Shown here: piece by piece, positions 10,903 to 19,157 of the stretch | How positions within the stretch are numbered: position 1 is the stretch's first letter | How the letters are laid out: every line of letters starts with the position of its first letter | Assembly (NCBI GenBank): GCA_004151065.3 | Contig: NWUY0300062808.1 | Span: 15,502 to 39,852, forward strand | Reading direction: 5' to 3' | Origin: Larix sibirica | Taxonomy: Eukaryota > Streptophyta > Pinopsida > Pinales > Pinaceae | Length of the DNA: 24,351 nt | The notes under the pieces: model-generated | Databases searched by the model: none | Told to the model about the DNA's origin: nothing | What the model saw: the letters and a program-made list of their open reading frames with translations, nothing else | Made by a program: the position numbers and the translations under genes

Positions 10903-12094
10903 TTATTCATCATCTAAGATAGACACAATAGGCACCTAAGAGGCCTTTGGAGCCGAACTGGTTGTGGCTATTACAACCCTCTCCTTGAAAACCATCATTA
11001 TTGTTGCTTTGGCTAGCAGGTTGAGTTTGTCCCTCAACTTAGTGAATTTATTGGCCATCAACTATAGTTGAGCCTCCACCATACAAATTTTCCCTTATGC
11101 CTCGTCCAATTACAACATGATTTCCTTCCTCTCTTCATTGTTGTCCATGAGGGATTTGTCCAACAAAGTCTTCATATACTAGAAAAGGGCGACAATCTTC
11201 ATGTGCTTGGTATCTTGCATCCTAGATGTGCTTGCATCCGAAACCCACTTCCCCATTTTAACTTGAATTTCCTTTGTTCCTTTAATCACTTGTTCGTTTT
11301 GAACCCCTGAGCTGAGGCCGACATGACATGGTTGAAGACCCCCTTGGCCTCCATAGTTTCCTGAAGCACTTGAGCCATGCAGGTTCTCCCTAGCCCATTT
11401 TGAGCCTTCTTCAAGTGCCTGACTTTTACTATCCTACGGATGATGAACATGGAAGCCTGGGACCACATGGAAAATGATCAGCTTCCTTGAGCAGAGCGAT
11501 CATGTTCACAAGGCCACTAAAACTTCTATTATTCTCTCTAATTCTATGCAATCGCCCCCTCAATTAGGCCACCTTCCGTGTAGACTTTGGATGGAAAAAT
11601 AACTAAGCCACCTGAGCAAAGAGGGAATCAATAGGAGCTACGATTCTTAAATTACTAGCGGGATCCTTAACTTCCACCTCTATCATGTGTTGGTGCTGCC
11701 TACCAAACCAAACCATCATCATTTCAAGAGAGGGAGTAATCTCATCCATGGCATTATAAGCATGTTGCAGGACTTCCGTTTCCTAGTGATCATCAACCCA
11801 ACCTTTCACCCGCTTGGCTATTGTTATCCACATAAGTGCTTGTACGAGAGCATCCTCCTGTCCACCACATGTCACTTCCTCCCTGCCATGTGTCACGTTA
11901 GTAGGGATGGCATAACTAAGCTTCATGGGAGCCATTTGAAGCCTTCTTGCCACCAGATATGAGGGACCTTGCTATTCATATTAATTTGCACGGGAGTAAG
12001 GTTGATAGGATGAGTCATACGCCATCGTTTCATAAATATTGAGAGGGGGAGCCTTGTCTTGCAAACTAATGTGACTCCCATTAAAAGTTAACAT
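10903..12094 (-). pseudogene. Decayed coiled-coil ORF of about 400 codons
   Basis: A minus-strand ATG at 12094 opens a frame that can be followed to about 10903 through several stops (for example 11983-11981, 11974-11972, 11785-11783) and at least two frameshifts, one near 11465 and one near 11285. Long stop-free runs remain, including about 62 codons (11971-11786) and 59 codons (11782 to about 11606). The N-terminal part is mixed polar. The C-terminal half is rich in Lys, Glu, Met and Leu, with heptad-like spacing that suggests a coiled coil. The later stops fit C-to-T changes of CAG, CAA or CGA. No protease, reverse transcriptase or integrase motif is visible, so this may be the ORF of a non-autonomous LTR element or an unusual gag. 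The family is unknown to me. Confidence 0.5.
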
Positions 12095-12284
12095 AAAAAT
12101 ATGTAGGGAGATATGAACTAGTACCCCATTTATTAAACATTACCCAAGATTCAATCTTCTCCCCCAAATATTATTTGATCAATAGTCTTTAAGGAATATA
12201 ATTCCTTTAAAAAGAGCCTAGGCCTCTTCATTATTTATGATTATCTCGAATCTCCAAATGTACTCAATTGTTTTATTTCCTTTA

Positions 12285-12423
12285 AAGTAAAAAAAAACCT
12301 ATATATTTTTAAATTAAATTAATTTTATTTTCATTTTACCTCAAGTTACATAATCTCAATCACCTCAATCATCCCAAAAAATTGAACTAATATAAATTCA
12401 TCTTCATTTAATTTTTTATTAAA
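12285..12423. repeat. AT-rich dispersed repeat, copy A
   Basis: This segment shares a poly(A) start, ctatatattttt-like sequence, ttttcattttac and agttacataatctcaatcac with 15127-15270 in the same orientation. It appears to belong to an AT-rich repeat family, and pieces of similar sequence occur again around 12460-12490 and 15600-15800. Confidence 0.65.
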
Positions 12424-12512
12424 CATTAATTAAAAAGCTTCTATCCAATTAAACTAAAAAATTCAAAATTTATTGGAATATTAATTAAAACTAAATACAA
12501 ACTTTTACGATT

Positions 12513-12583
12513 TTGAATTAAAAGTTACATAAATTTAAATTTATATATATATATTTTAAACAAAAACGAGTATTTTTTTGTGT
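12513..12583. repeat. Gap-flanking repeat, left copy
   Basis: The last 71 bases before the gap contain attaaaagtta, an AT run, and aaacaaaaacgag followed by a T run and gtgt. The same order of elements starts the sequence on the other side of the gap (13325-13400), with differences in the AT run and a few bases. Confidence 0.85.
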
Positions 12584-13324
12584 NNNNNNNNNNNNNNNNN
12601 NNNNNNNNNNNNNNNNNNNNNNNNNNNNNNNNNNNNNNNNNNNNNNNNNNNNNNNNNNNNNNNNNNNNNNNNNNNNNNNNNNNNNNNNNNNNNNNNNNNN
12701 NNNNNNNNNNNNNNNNNNNNNNNNNNNNNNNNNNNNNNNNNNNNNNNNNNNNNNNNNNNNNNNNNNNNNNNNNNNNNNNNNNNNNNNNNNNNNNNNNNNN
12801 NNNNNNNNNNNNNNNNNNNNNNNNNNNNNNNNNNNNNNNNNNNNNNNNNNNNNNNNNNNNNNNNNNNNNNNNNNNNNNNNNNNNNNNNNNNNNNNNNNNN
12901 NNNNNNNNNNNNNNNNNNNNNNNNNNNNNNNNNNNNNNNNNNNNNNNNNNNNNNNNNNNNNNNNNNNNNNNNNNNNNNNNNNNNNNNNNNNNNNNNNNNN
13001 NNNNNNNNNNNNNNNNNNNNNNNNNNNNNNNNNNNNNNNNNNNNNNNNNNNNNNNNNNNNNNNNNNNNNNNNNNNNNNNNNNNNNNNNNNNNNNNNNNNN
13101 NNNNNNNNNNNNNNNNNNNNNNNNNNNNNNNNNNNNNNNNNNNNNNNNNNNNNNNNNNNNNNNNNNNNNNNNNNNNNNNNNNNNNNNNNNNNNNNNNNNN
13201 NNNNNNNNNNNNNNNNNNNNNNNNNNNNNNNNNNNNNNNNNNNNNNNNNNNNNNNNNNNNNNNNNNNNNNNNNNNNNNNNNNNNNNNNNNNNNNNNNNNN
13301 NNNNNNNNNNNNNNNNNNNNNNNN
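12584..13324. other. Assembly gap (N run)
   Basis: 741 undetermined bases. Any frame that spans it is meaningless. The real gap size may differ, because near-identical sequence lies on both edges. Confidence 0.99.
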
Positions 13325-13400
13325 GATTAAAAGTTATATAATTTTAAATATATATATATATATATATATATTAAACAAAAACGAGTATTTTTTTTTGTGT
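13325..13400. repeat. Gap-flanking repeat, right copy, with (AT)n run
   Basis: This matches the left edge of the gap in the same orientation and includes an (AT)n microsatellite at about 13348-13371. It may be a genuine tandem copy or two contig ends of the same locus placed side by side. Confidence 0.85.
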
Positions 13401-13741
13401 TAAAGTGTTAAGAAAACAACTTTTAGATACAAAAGTCCAGTGCATCTTCTACAGGAAATAACTTTGATTTGTATGTCCAAAATGTTCCAAATTCTAGTTT
13501 ATAAACCAAAATTTCTTAAGCAACTACAACACTTATAACATTGCTAGTTCTATAGATATGTGTAAACTTGGCCTAACAAGTAAATGCAATGATAAAACAT
13601 AGACAAAAAAAATATTGACATGAAACTAAAACTTGAGATTCTTTGCTATCCATGCTTGGCTGAATTCTCCTCTGGCTACTCCTGAACATATCAGTGGACC
13701 AAATCTTCCTCCATGGCTTTTACTTCAATTGGTGGGGTTGT
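13401..13741. other. Intergenic, no gene seen
   Basis: AT-rich DNA precedes (in plus coordinates) the gag-like remnant. A plus-strand frame starting at 13633 is the antisense of the minus-strand remnant and is not supported. Confidence 0.5.
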
Positions 13742-14152
13742 CTAATTATGGCTGCCTTGGTTCATGCTCATCAACTTGTCAAGGTCAGCCCTCAATTCCT
13801 CAACTTGACCACTCTGCTCCCTTAGGTTGCTTTCTATATCTTCAATTACAAAATCCATCATTGAAATATGGTAGGACATTTTCTTTAAGGCCTCCACCAT
13901 TCCTTCAAATCGATCATTCACAATCCGCAACATGTTCTTTAAGTCCTTGATATCATTCCACATTCCACTGAAAATCTCCCTCCATGATGACATCGTAATT
14001 GGATGCTTACTGTCAGTTTGAAAATCTACCTCTCCAACAAGCCATGAACTAGTAGCCCCCTCGTTTGCTGAGTCCCCTGGTCGAGGAAGAGCCTTCACCA
14101 CTAAAATTCGTGACCATAGACACATCGATTCCCATAAATGACAATGCTTCAC
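13742..14152 (-). mobile_element. Gag-like remnant, coiled-coil part (136 codons)
   Basis: The minus-strand frame of 136 codons is open. Residues from about 58 to 130 are rich in Leu, Met, Glu, Asp and Lys with heptad-like spacing, including WNDIKDLKNML and VEELRADLDKLM, which suggests a coiled coil. Upstream on the same strand is a Gly/Gln/Trp repeat region (14600-14683). In Ty3/gypsy gag proteins of plants, similar N/Q/G-rich segments are followed by helical segments, so I read both as parts of one broken gag-like gene. The first 50 or so residues may be out of the ancestral frame. No zinc knuckle is visible. Confidence 0.45.
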
Positions 14153-14233
14153 TAACTAACCAAGAAGCAACATCCCCCTCACCCTTTGGAGTACCTGGCC
14201 AAGGAGGGCCCTATCCCACGAGAAGACAGGGGC

Positions 14234-14922
14234 TCATAAACACTTGCTCCAAGAGCTGATAGAGCTCAACAAATTCCGAAGACAGAGAAGGAAACCACAA
14301 CAAACCCAACAGTTGGGGATCAGCCTCAACATAACCCAAATGATTTGCCTTCTATTCAAGTCGACATCAGAGAACCCTTCCTCATTCCAGGTTGACAGTA
14401 ACTTAGGAGCAAACCAGAAAGGTGGATTCGAAACACCTCCGTTCACTAAAATTATCCCATATGCACCCCTTATTTCAATGAACGTCACCATAATTTCCCA
14501 AGTGCAGACGAGACTGGGCATAAGTGATCCTATGGGCTTGCGTGAGGGGGCATTTAACACCCAGTTGTGGGGTGTACTGTATTCATGGGTCACATGCCCT
14601 TTTTTGCATCCTCTCCCACCACCTTGATTCCAATAGTTTGGATTTATAATTCCACCACCTTGATTCCAATAGTCTGGCTTCATAATTCACATAACCATGG
14701 TACCCATTTCCTATGGGGTGGGCCCCCATTTTGCACGATCATGCCTTGCTCCAAGCTAACACCTTGATTTTCCAATTGATTTGTGAGTTTGTTGTTACGC
14801 TTTCGGATATGAAAGAGCGATAGATTGTGGGGAACTTGGAGAAAGCTCAACACTCTACTATGTAACCACCCAATCTTTGGATCTTGATTCCTTAAGTTTT
14901 TTTCGTGCTTGCCGAATAACAA
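14234..14922 (-). mobile_element. Gag-like remnant, N/Q/G-rich repeats, frameshifted
   Basis: Two overlapping minus-strand frames (14922-14680 and 14683-14234) appear to be pieces of one coding region separated by a frameshift near 14690. The second starts with two copies of a 12-residue repeat with core YWNQGGG, encoded by a 36-base direct repeat (plus-strand positions 14616 and 14652). Downstream the reading frame degenerates, and alternative frames show stops. Together with the coiled-coil piece at 14152-13742 it resembles a dead Ty3/gypsy-type gag region. It is not obviously part of the pol fragment at the right end of the window. Confidence 0.4.
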
Positions 14923-15126
14923 TCATGGAATTTCCTAAACTGATTACTTTTCATAACTTTAAGGAAGCAATTAGCTTCGCTCCCTCTAAAAATGCATACC
15001 ATTTGACTTGATTGTTTGTCTTATTGTCTAATCCCCAAACAAAAGTTACCATAACATTTCCACCAAAATCTAATACAACCATGTCTCCTAAAATATTAAA
15101 TTTATACATTACTAATTAATTTGATT

Positions 15127-15270
15127 TTCTTAAAAAAAAAACTATATACTTTTGAATTAAATTATTTTCATTTTACTTTATTAAAGTTACATAATCTCAA
15201 TCACCCCCACCAAACTAAAGATCTTCAACTAAAATAAAGTAATGTAATTCATTTTCATTTTACTTTTTTC
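15127..15270. repeat. AT-rich dispersed repeat, copy B
   Basis: Same-orientation relative of 12285-12423, sharing agttacataatctcaatcac and surrounding T- and A-rich blocks, with indels. The two copies flank the gap and the gag-like remnant. Confidence 0.65.
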
Positions 15271-15345
15271 TTGATTTTTGGATATGGATGACAGCATATA
15301 ACATGTTATTTGGATGGCCTACTCTTAGGATACCTTTAGTTTATG

Positions 15346-15757
15346 AAAAGATTGTAATATTTTGACTATTTTTATGTTTAATTTCATTAAATAAAATTAC
15401 TTTATTTTACAAAATCTTTATGTTTAATTAATATTCTAGTAAATTTTTCTATATATATATATATTCTATAGTAAATTTTGAATTAAAAGGTCATCCATAT
15501 TATATAATTTTGAATTACATTACCTTTTTTTTAGCACTTAAAAAACTCTATTCTATTATAATATATAAAATAGTCAAAATATTACAATCTTTTCTTCTAA
15601 TATAATTCAAAGTTACATAACATGGATGACCCTCTAATTCAAAATTTACTGGAATATATATATATATATATATTTTAGGAAAAATTGACTAGAATATTAA
15701 TTAAACATAAAGATTTTGTAAAATAAAGTAATCTTCTTTAATGGAATTAAACATAAA
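15346..15757. repeat. Large imperfect inverted repeat (foldback-like)
   Basis: A segment of about 146 bp at 15371-15516 matches the reverse complement of 15603-15757 along its length. It includes a long exact block spanning ttactttattttacaaaat and the adjoining ctttatgtttaattaat sequence. Separately, 27 bases at 15347-15373 are the exact reverse complement of 15567-15593. The inverted pieces therefore occur in the order A, B, then A', B', not as a simple palindrome. No coding sequence lies inside. It may be a foldback or MITE pair, or two inverted copies of the same AT-rich repeat with a rearrangement. Confidence 0.9.
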
Positions 15758-16014
15758 TATATACTAAAATAAAGTAATCTTATTTAAAATTTACTGGAAT
15801 ATTAATTATCTAAAGAGAAATTTTTACCCATAAATTTAAATTTATGTATTAATAATTAATTATTTTTTAAATATTATAGAGAAATAATTACAAACTTTTA
15901 AGTTAAATTCCAAATTAAAGATGGTTCCAAGTTAAATAGCCTCAAAGAAGATTCCAAATTAAAAGTTAAATAATTCACGCTGATTTAAGTTTATATGTTA
16001 ATAATTAATTAAAA

Positions 16015-16211
16015 CAAACATATATATATATAACTATATTTTGTTGGTTAAAATTTGGATATATATTAAATATATTTTAGCTTTCTTAAATTTACAGTCT
16101 TCCTTCTCCAACCAAACTTCCAACGCACAGACCGGTTTGGTTCCAAGCCGGTGGAAAGTCTCCGTTTTCTTTTTGAAATTTGAACGGTACACGGACAGGA
16201 TTTTTCCAGAG
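16015..16211 (+). promoter_or_regulatory. Probable core promoter and 5' leader
   Basis: TATA-type sequences occur at about 16020-16032 and 16058-16076, upstream of a shift to more balanced base composition at about 16080 that continues into the gene. The start of transcription cannot be fixed from sequence. A position between about 16060 and 16110 would fit either TATA candidate. Confidence 0.35.
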
Positions 16212-16220
16212 ATGATTTAA
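16212..16220 (+). promoter_or_regulatory. Two-codon upstream ORF overlapping the main start
   Basis: ATG ATT TAA (16212-16220) ends on the base that begins the main ATG (16220-16222), giving the overlap TAATG. The upstream ATG has a purine at -3, whereas the main ATG has T at -3 and G at +4. Ribosomes may therefore start at the upstream ATG and then reinitiate. That assumes the transcript starts upstream of 16212, which is unproven. Confidence 0.5.
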
Positions 16221-17010
16221 TGGAAAGACGCTTTGCGTATCTATCAGGCTTGATTATTATTGTCTTCCTTCTACCCATGTCGGATGCAGAGCCAATCCCA
16301 CATGAAGGCCTGGATAACAATCTTTCTTTGGATGTTTCCATGGACGGCGAAAGAACCCCATTGGGGAATGATCCAGAACAGGTTACCCAAGAAAAATATG
16401 AATTCGACAAGCATTTGGGCAATGAAGTTTTAGTGAGTAATGAAGTGAGTTTGGACGAATTGTCTCAGTGCATCCAAGCAGGCCAGGAAAAGAGCCCCTT
16501 GGAGCGCTGGATGGACTGCATCAATTTACTGGAATCACACGCCACAGCGTATTCTGACCATGTTTTGCTATCGCCCAAAACACAAATTTCAGTCATGGAG
16601 GAAGAAAGCGGTGCAAAGCTCTCGATTCTGGAGGAGCAAAGAGATAAAGGGAAGGTGGAGGAGGAATCGGATACATTGGATGCCCCTGTGTGTGTTGGCG
16701 GAACGCATAGTTCTTCCGCCAAATTCCTGTATTCTTCAACAGGAGAGAACATTATATCAGAAATAGCAGAGCATGATACTGTGCAAGCTGATAGAACAGT
16801 GGCTATGAAAGATTCTGGGTCAGTTATTAACAGTAAAGATAATGTGAATTCTGAATTGTCGTCGCTAGAAGAAGAGGAGCATGAAGTGCCCAACATGGAG
16901 AATTCAACATTTGAGTATCTTAAACTGCCCTTGGAAATAGAATCTGATGAACCCAGCATAGAGAACTCGGAACAAGCTGACAGTAGTAGGGTTCAAAACC
17001 TTCTTCAAAG
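16220..17010 (+). CDS. Exon 1: signal peptide plus acidic segment, unknown family
   Basis: This exon encodes 263 codons plus two bases. Residues 1-23 form a clear signal peptide: basic MERR, a hydrophobic core with LIIIVFLLP, and a likely cut after SDA. The protein should therefore enter the secretory pathway. The rest is hydrophilic and acidic. Conserved landmarks shared with exon 2 are a block around residues 78-107 with two cysteines (C84 and C100, C-x15-C) and RWMDCIN, a block at 115-139 with VLLSPKTQIS, and an acidic block at 216-232 (LEEEEHEVPNMENSTFE). The exon runs into CAAAG|GTAATT at 17010/17011, a good splice donor in phase 2; an in-frame TAA right after it would end the protein at 264 residues if unspliced. 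I do not recognise the family. A lumenal or extracellular acidic protein is the most I can infer. Confidence 0.75.
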
Positions 17011-17284
17011 GTAATTGCTTTTACTTTCTTGTGAGCACATTTTCAGCATTGAGCCAGTCAAAGATTCAATCTTTTTCAAGCTATTATTTTTATTTTTATT
17101 TTTAAGGTGAAAAATAATTTGAGATTTCCCATTTTTAATTCATCACAAGCTGTTACATACATGTCTGATAACCAGAGGATGGTAAAAGCTGTTGCTCTTC
17201 TTACCTTCTTTACCTGGGAACATGTTCGGCCATTGGTTTGCAATTCACACTTTTAGGTCACTGCTAAGGGTGCCCGTCATGAAT

Positions 17285-17480
17285 GGTCATATAGCTCAAT
17301 TGTAGTGAAGCGCATCAGCCGACGGTAGGCTTTGAGCTTGATTCCTAGTTTGTCTAGTTTTCAACATAGTATCCAAGCGAGCTGGCTGAAGTGTGGCTCG
17401 AGGGGGCTATTGGAGATAACAATCTGCGCAGCTAGATTCAAATCGTGGTTGTCCAGTTTTCAACGTGGGATCAGAACGAG
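17285..17480 (+). mobile_element. Dimeric tRNA-derived SINE-like sequence, copy 1
   Basis: The first monomer starts ggtcata and has an RNA polymerase III A box (tagctcaattgt at 17292) and a B box (gcttgattcc at 17336). These are 44 bases apart, as in a tRNA where the A box starts at nucleotide 8. A second A-like box (tggctcgagggg at 17394) and B-like box (gattcaaatc at 17435) follow with similar spacing. Both monomers end in related sequence around gttttcaac and atc...cgag. The acceptor-stem halves do not pair, so this is not a tRNA gene. A copy sits in the equivalent place after exon 2, so the insertion predates the tandem duplication. The dimer reading is inference. Confidence 0.6.
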
Positions 17481-17515
17481 GCTTTCTAAAGATGAAAGAA
17501 AATGAAACTGGAAAA

Positions 17516-17684
17516 CCTTTAGAGTGGCTTGATTTGTCATATTTGTAGGTTCTCCATTTTAATTATCTTTCACCTTTAAAATTATAGTATGTGGCCTTTA
17601 GAATGGATTAATTTGTAACATTTGTAGGTTCTCCAATTTAATTATCTTCCGTCTTTAGAGTTTAAATTGTCATATTTGTGGCAG
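17516..17684 (+). repeat. Short tandem repeats at the intron 1 3' end
   Basis: Units beginning with ctttagag/ctttagaa recur at 17516, 17595 and about 17652, each followed by sequence like tttgtcatatttgtagg. The last partial unit carries catatttgtggcag, the acceptor of exon 2. The earlier units carry atttgtag, which are weak acceptor-like sites. Confidence 0.65.
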
Positions 17685-18383
17685 TGTACATGAATCCCTG
17701 TCTAAAAATATTTCTTTGGATGTTTCCATGGAAAGCCAAAGAGCGTCGATGGGAAATGATCCAGTGCAGGTCACACAAGAAGAATTTGAATTCGACATGC
17801 ATTTGGGCAATGAAGTGGGTTTGGACGAATTGTCTCAGTGCATCCGAGCAGGCCAGGAAAAAGGCACATTGGATCGCTGGATGGACTGCATCAATTCATT
17901 GGGTTCACACGCCACATTGGATTCTCACCGTGTTTTGCTATCACCCAAAACACAAATTTCATTCATGGAGGAAGAAAACGGTGCAGAGGTCTCGATTTTG
18001 GAGGATCAAGGAGAGAAAGAGAATGTAGAGGAGGAATCTGATACTCTGGAGGCTTCTGCGTGTGCCAGTGGAATGCGGATTTCTTCTGGCAAATTCCTGC
18101 ATTCTTCAGCAGAAGGAGAGAACATTATGTCAGATATAGCAGGGCTTGATCCTGTGCAAGCTGATGAAATAGTGGGTATGAATGAATCTGGATCAGTTAT
18201 TAACAATAACGATACTGCGGACTCTGAATTGCCATCGCTAGAAGAAGAGGAGCATGAAGTGCCCAACATGGAGAATTCAACATTTGAGTGTCTTAAACTA
18301 CCCTTAGAAGTAGAATCTGATGGACTCAGCATAGAGAAATTGGAACATGCTGTCAGTAGTAGGGTCCAAAAGCTTCTTCAAAG
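17685..18383 (+). CDS. Exon 2: tandem duplicate of the exon 1 acidic segment
   Basis: This exon is 699 bases, flanked by TTTGTGGCAG and AAAG|GTGCTC. Its first base completes the codon begun by the last two bases of exon 1, giving Ser, and it ends with two bases of the next codon, so it is a symmetric phase 2-2 exon. The protein aligns with residues 28-263 of exon 1 at very roughly two thirds identity; the cysteine pair, VLLSPKTQIS and the acidic block are kept. Exon 1 has six extra residues (LVSNEV type) from a small internal duplication. The open frame, despite many substitutions, indicates that both copies stayed coding after the duplication. The donor GTGCTC is weaker than that of exon 1; without splicing the frame would run on to a stop at 18490-18492. 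Confidence 0.7.
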
Positions 18384-19070
18384 GTGCTCAATTCTCTACC
18401 TTTTTTGTGAGCACATTTTCATTATATGGCCAGCCAAAGGTTCAATTTATTTCATGCTATTTTTTTATATTTATATTTATGGTAAGAAATGATTTGAGGT
18501 TTCCTATTTTTAATTGATCACAAGCTGTTACATGTAATTTTGATAACCAGAGGATGGTAAAAGTTATTGCTACTCTTCACCTTCTTTATTGGCCATATGG
18601 GAATATGTTTGGCCATTGGATTGTTAGGAATAGCAATAATAGCATTGTATATAGCAATCCACACTTTTAGGTCACTGCTAAGGGTGCCCATCGTGAATGG
18701 TCATATAGCTCAGTGGTAGTGCAGCGCATCAGCTGAGGGTAGGCCCTGGGCTTGACTCCTGGCTTGTCTAGTTTTCAACATAATATCAAGTGATGAAGTG
18801 TGGCTTGAGGGGGTTATTGGAGATAACAATCTACAAATCTAGATCGAAATCGTACTTGTCCAGTTTTCAATGCGGTATTAGAACAAGATTTCCTAAAGAT
18901 GAAAGAAAATTAAAATGGAGAACCTTGTAATTTAGGTTCTTAGCCTCAGGCTCTCCAGTTAAATTTGCTTTCATTTTTAGAATTATAGTTTGTCGCCTTT
19001 AGAGTTAACTTTTGTGGAATTAACTTCTGACCTATGTCTTCTTCAATGTAAAAGTCTCTGATTTGTGCAG
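18384..19070 (+). other. Intron 2 or 3' flank, homologous to intron 1
   Basis: The sequence after exon 2 matches intron 1 over most of its length, including ttgtgagcacattttca, gataaccagaggatgg and the SINE-like sequence, with an extra AT-rich insertion near 18620-18660. It ends at a good acceptor, TTTGTGCAG at 19070. Homology to intron 1 fades at about 19015, the right edge of the duplicated block. Confidence 0.55.
18699..18887 (+). mobile_element. Dimeric tRNA-derived SINE-like sequence, copy 2
   Basis: This copy keeps the boxes better than copy 1: A box tagctcagtggt at 18706 and B box gcttgactcc at 18750, again 44 bases apart, with a second A-like box (tggcttgagggg at 18801) and B-like box (gatcgaaatc at 18842). 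The presumed acceptor halves (ggtcata and cttgtct) do not pair, and only a weak T stem can form, so a functional tRNA is unlikely. Confidence 0.6.
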
Positions 19071-19155
19071 TTGTGAGTGTAAACCACCCAGCAACACTCT
19101 CAGGATTGGAGGTATGGCCTGGCGCTGGTGTAACCTGCACGCAACAACTAGCTAA
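19071..19155 (+). CDS. Possible exon 3 or terminal exon (weak)
   Basis: After the acceptor at 19070, the phase left by exon 2 gives a short frame starting SCECKPPSNTLRIGG. It either ends at a possible donor (GGAG|GTATGG at 19111/19112) or runs to a TAA at 19153-19155, followed by AATAAA at about 19178-19183. The frame is short and has no counterpart in the other exons, and the minus strand here has a longer open frame, so this is only a candidate. True downstream exons may lie further right or beyond the window. Confidence 0.25.
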
Positions 19156-19157
19156 CA

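Larger units (their letters stand above)
12095..12583. other. AT-rich intergenic DNA up to the gap
   Basis: Very AT-rich sequence with no coding frame. It includes a copy of the AT-rich repeat (12285-12423) and ends in the motif caaaaacgagtattttttt, which reappears right of the gap. Confidence 0.7.
14931..16014. other. AT-rich intergenic DNA with repeats
   Basis: No coding frame. The stretch is built from AT-rich repeat copies, (TA)n runs (about 15452-15467 and 15655-15672) and a large inverted repeat, and it forms the distal upstream region of the gene that starts at 16220. Confidence 0.75.
17011..17684 (+). other. Intron 1 (674 bp)
   Basis: The intron begins GTAATT and ends TTTGTGGCAG. 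It is homologous along much of its length to the sequence downstream of exon 2, showing that exon and intron were duplicated as one block. It contains a dimeric tRNA-derived SINE-like sequence and, near its 3' end, tandem repeats of about 79 bp whose last partial copy supplies the acceptor site. Confidence 0.7.

Noticed and set aside
12578-13341. Frames of about 250 codons across the N run
   Set aside because: They consist of undetermined bases only.
16465-16959. 164-codon open frame on the minus strand opposite exon 1
   Set aside because: It is antisense to the better supported exon. The plus strand has a signal peptide, matching splice phases and a conserved duplicate; the minus frame is the Ser-rich mirror of the acidic coding strand. 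The same applies to 18006-18332 and 16066-16422 on the minus strand.
17461-17480. Retrotransposon primer-binding site (caacgtgggatcagaacgag resembles the initiator-Met type)
   Set aside because: The similarity to TGGTATCAGAGC is real but imperfect. Related sequence occurs at the end of both SINE-like monomers, and no LTR precedes it.
18699-18771. A functional tRNA gene
   Set aside because: A and B boxes and their spacing fit, but the acceptor halves do not pair, the T stem is weak, and a second A/B pair follows. A SINE-like element fits better.
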